A stretch of 64,000 nucleotides of DNA from Cyclobacterium salsum (lineage in GTDB: Bacteria > Bacteroidota > Bacteroidia > Cytophagales > Cyclobacteriaceae): contig NZ_WNKG01000003.1 in assembly GCF_010119245.1 (NCBI RefSeq), positions 409,217-473,216 on the forward strand, written 5' to 3'. Positions 62,453 to 64,000 of this stretch are shown here, piece by piece. Below the pieces are notes generated by a model. The model was not told where the DNA came from, did no database searches, and saw nothing but the letters and a program-made list of their open reading frames with translations. How positions within the stretch are numbered: position 1 is the first letter of the stretch; each line of letters begins with the position of its first letter. A program made the position numbers and the translations under genes.

Positions 62453-63253
62453 ATGAAAAGTAGGTTTATGATCCCGATGATATTATTTTCAATAATCATT
62501 TTGATGGCTTACGGGTTGTTATATGCTTTTCAGGAAAAGTTTCTTTTCTTCCCTGAAAAACTGAAAAGCAATTTCCTCTTTCAATTTGACCAAAGATTTG
62601 AAGAAATGAACATCCGGATGAAAGATGGCATTTCATTGAATGCATTGCTATTCAAAACCGATCATCCAAATGGCCTTATTTTTTACCTGCATGGAAATGC
62701 CGGATCATTAAGAACCTGGGGTGGGGTAGCTGAGGTTTTTACCGAATTTGGTTATGACCTGTTTATACTGGATTATAGAGGTTATGGCAAAAGTGAAGGT
62801 ACGATTCAGGGGCAGAAACAAATGTATCAGGACGTTCAAAGGGCTTACGACGCGCTGAAAAACAGGTACCTTGAGCAGGAGATCATCGTTTTGGGGTATT
62901 CTATGGGTACCGGTCCGGCTTCAAAATTGGCTTCCGTCAATCAACCCAAATTGTTGATTTTGCAGGCACCCTATTACAGCTTATCCGACCTGGTGCAACA
63001 TTATTTCCCGATTTTTCCTTCGTTTTTGCACAAGTATCCTTTTGAAAATTTCCGGCACATTCAAAAATGCAACATGCCAGTGGTGATTTTTCATGGTGAT
63101 CAGGACGAAGTCATTTATCCAGGGTCCTCCATTAAATTAAAAAAACATTTTAAAAAGCAGGACTCCCTGATCATGCTTAGCGGTCAGCAGCACAATGGAA
63201 TGACGTTTAACCCTGAATATCAGTTAAAAATAAAGGGAATATTGAATCAATAA
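62453..63253 (+). CDS. Membrane-anchored alpha/beta hydrolase (BEM46-like)
   Basis: 266 residues with an N-terminal hydrophobic segment (residues 5-26) that is more likely an anchor than a cleaved signal. The fold has YLHGNAGSL (oxyanion, 79-87), LDYRGYGKSEG (105-116), nucleophile elbow GYSMG with Ser150, acid Asp218 in HGDQDEV and His247 in GQQHNGM. This is the BEM46/ABHD13-like group of serine hydrolases, with unknown physiological substrates. Catalytic residues are intact. It has no operon partner; repeat-rich gaps flank it on both sides. Confidence 0.88.
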   Translation: MKSRFMIPMILFSIIILMAYGLLYAFQEKFLFFPEKLKSNFLFQFDQRFEEMNIRMKDGISLNALLFKTDHPNGLIFYLHGNAGSLRTWGGVAEVFTEFGYDLFILDYRGYGKSEGTIQGQKQMYQDVQRAYDALKNRYLEQEIIVLGYSMGTGPASKLASVNQPKLLILQAPYYSLSDLVQHYFPIFPSFLHKYPFENFRHIQKCNMPVVIFHGDQDEVIYPGSSIKLKKHFKKQDSLIMLSGQQHNGMTFNPEYQLKIKGILNQ

Positions 63254-63465
63254 CTTGCAGTTGTACACTTAACTCGTCTGTACATTTTTAGCCATGCATT
63301 CCTATTCATTTATGCACCGGCTTATGATGGATAGCCGACTCCTCGACCGCCAGCCTTATCAATGAGTGGATTCTATCGGTTTTGAGGGAAAATGCAGGAA
63401 CAGGGACAATAAAAGCTCCTTCCGTGCTCATAAATAAATATCGTAGACATTAATTGGATTGTGAA

Positions 63466-63511
63466 CCAATCCCCCTTAATAAGGGGGCAAGGGGGATTTA
63501 CTTACGTAACT
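63466..63511 (+). repeat. Diverged hairpin repeat linking the 57-kb and 63-kb families
   Basis: CCCCCTTAATAAGGGGG (63471-63487) followed by GGGGGATTTACTTACGTAA, matching copy C at 57.5 kb over the segment after the stem. It is fused to the first unit of the tandem array, so it shows the two arrays share ancestry. Confidence 0.65.
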
Positions 63512-63930
63512 ATCAATATTTCAGTATATTAAATAGTTGAAATCCTCGAAAAATCCCCCAACCCCCTTTAAAAAAGGGGGAATTGCTGAAAATGTGATTT
63601 TTTGCTGAAATTGGGTAATGCAATCGGGCTAATAAACGCCAAGGTTTTTAAATTCCGTAAGCCCGAACGTGCACAAATCCCCCTTATCAAAGGGGGCAAG
63701 GGGGATTTTTTTACTTAACTATCAATATTTCAGTATATTGAATAGTTGAAATCCTCGGAAAAATCCCCCAACCCCCTTTAAAAAAGGGGGAATTGCTGAA
63801 AATGTGATTTTTTGCTGAAATTGGGTAATGCAATCGGGCTAATAAACGCCAAGGTTTTTAAATTCCGTAAGCCCGAACGTGCACAAATCCCCCTTATCAA
63901 AGGGGGCAAGGGGGATTTTTTTACTTAACT
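63512..63930 (+). repeat. Two near-identical 209-210-bp tandem repeat units
   Basis: Units begin ATCAATATTTCAGTATATT at 63512 and 63721, and a third begins at 63931 but stops after 16 bases. They differ only at a few positions (A/G before AATAG, one extra G after TCCTCG). Each contains the hairpin CCCCCTTT-AAA-AAAGGGGG and the segment CCCCCTTATCAAAGGGGG. Near identity means recent duplication. Confidence 0.9.
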
Positions 63931-63945
63931 ATCAATATTTCAGTA

Positions 63946-64000
63946 TGACCCGTCCTGAAAAAAGTTTACAGATTTAAATTTTATTCATTGTTAGTCCTAC
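63946..64000. mobile_element. Apparent terminus of an insertion sequence, cut by the window edge
   Basis: The third repeat unit matches the first two through CAGTAT and then abruptly changes to TGACCCGTCCTGAAAAAAG. This switch at a known junction, and a TG-starting, T/A-rich terminus, is how an insertion sequence end looks. The rest of the element lies beyond the window, so its family, orientation and target duplication cannot be read. Confidence 0.5.

Larger units (their letters stand above)
63254..64000. other. Terminal gap of unexplained repeats, no gene
   Basis: After about 210 bases without visible features, the rest is repeats and an apparent insertion-sequence end, annotated separately. 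No protein-coding frame is supported. Confidence 0.6.

Noticed and set aside
62268..62456. A small protein gene overlapping the hydrolase start
   Set aside because: No homology or ribosome site is visible, its start lies within an inverted-repeat region and it overlaps a well-supported gene.

Overview
The window looks like a chromosomal segment of a Bacteroidota bacterium, most likely a marine-type Cytophagales member (Cyclobacteriaceae-like; an inference, not tested by search). The evidence is the family set: a SusC/SusD pair, two DUF5916 proteins, DUF5686, DUF4221, DUF2490, DUF2911, YceI, a BCCT carrier, and lipoboxes read from short Cys-terminated leaders. Several genes also have the Bacteroidota -7 promoter element TAnnTTTG upstream. 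Moderate GC, AT-rich intergenic DNA and long non-overlapping genes fit. No rRNA or canonical tRNA gene is visible.

Layout. 0-1 kb (minus): the start of a membrane-bound dehydrogenase-like lipoprotein cut by the window edge, and an ECF sigma factor whose region 4 runs into the tail of an outer-membrane protein (a deletion scar). 1.2-7 kb (plus): Gfo/Idh/MocA oxidoreductase, sugar-phosphate isomerase/epimerase-like protein, Uma2 nuclease-like protein, zinc metallopeptidase and a lipoprotein alpha/beta hydrolase. 7.1-11 kb: a tight porin - BCCT betaine/choline transporter - universal stress protein operon. 11-19.4 kb: NYN/LOTUS protein, orphan histidine kinase, DUF445, EEP-fold nuclease, a PI-PLC-like/rhodanese fusion and a eukaryote-like glycogen branching enzyme. 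19.4-23 kb: trkA-trkH potassium uptake and a PhzF-like protein. 23.2-27.5 kb: argB-argD-argC-argJ, closed by a very strong terminator. 28-33.3 kb: a cytochrome c/beta-propeller lipoprotein, an unexplained gap holding a candidate ~150-nt RNA with its own -7 box and terminator, then a YceI - outer-membrane protein - YceI triad. 33.3-43.5 kb (minus): DUF2911 remnant, giant AsmA-like protein, DUF2490, a MORN/YwqK-like protein, arginine decarboxylase and a TPR histidine kinase. 43.5-55.3 kb: DUF5916 and TetR genes (minus) divergent from susC-susD, a phosphodiesterase/phosphatase and a second DUF5916 gene (plus). 55.6-64 kb: serine hydrolase, DUF4221, DUF5686 and an alpha/beta hydrolase, separated by three kinds of intergenic repeat; the window ends in a 210-bp tandem repeat broken by what looks like the terminus of an insertion sequence.

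How the genes work together. The porin/BCCT/USP set reads as one osmolyte import unit across both membranes. TrkA and TrkH form a potassium uptake system. ArgBDCJ cover arginine synthesis from N-acetylglutamate to ornithine with acetyl recycling, and SpeA, elsewhere in the window, consumes arginine for polyamines. The TetR-DUF5916-SusCD-phosphodiesterase-DUF5916 block has no glycoside hydrolase, so it may be a SusCD system for a non-glycan, perhaps phosphorylated, substrate. The strongest candidates for something undescribed are the small RNA locus at 30.5 kb, the YceI-OMP-YceI triad, the PI-PLC/rhodanese fusion, and the non-glycan SusCD block.
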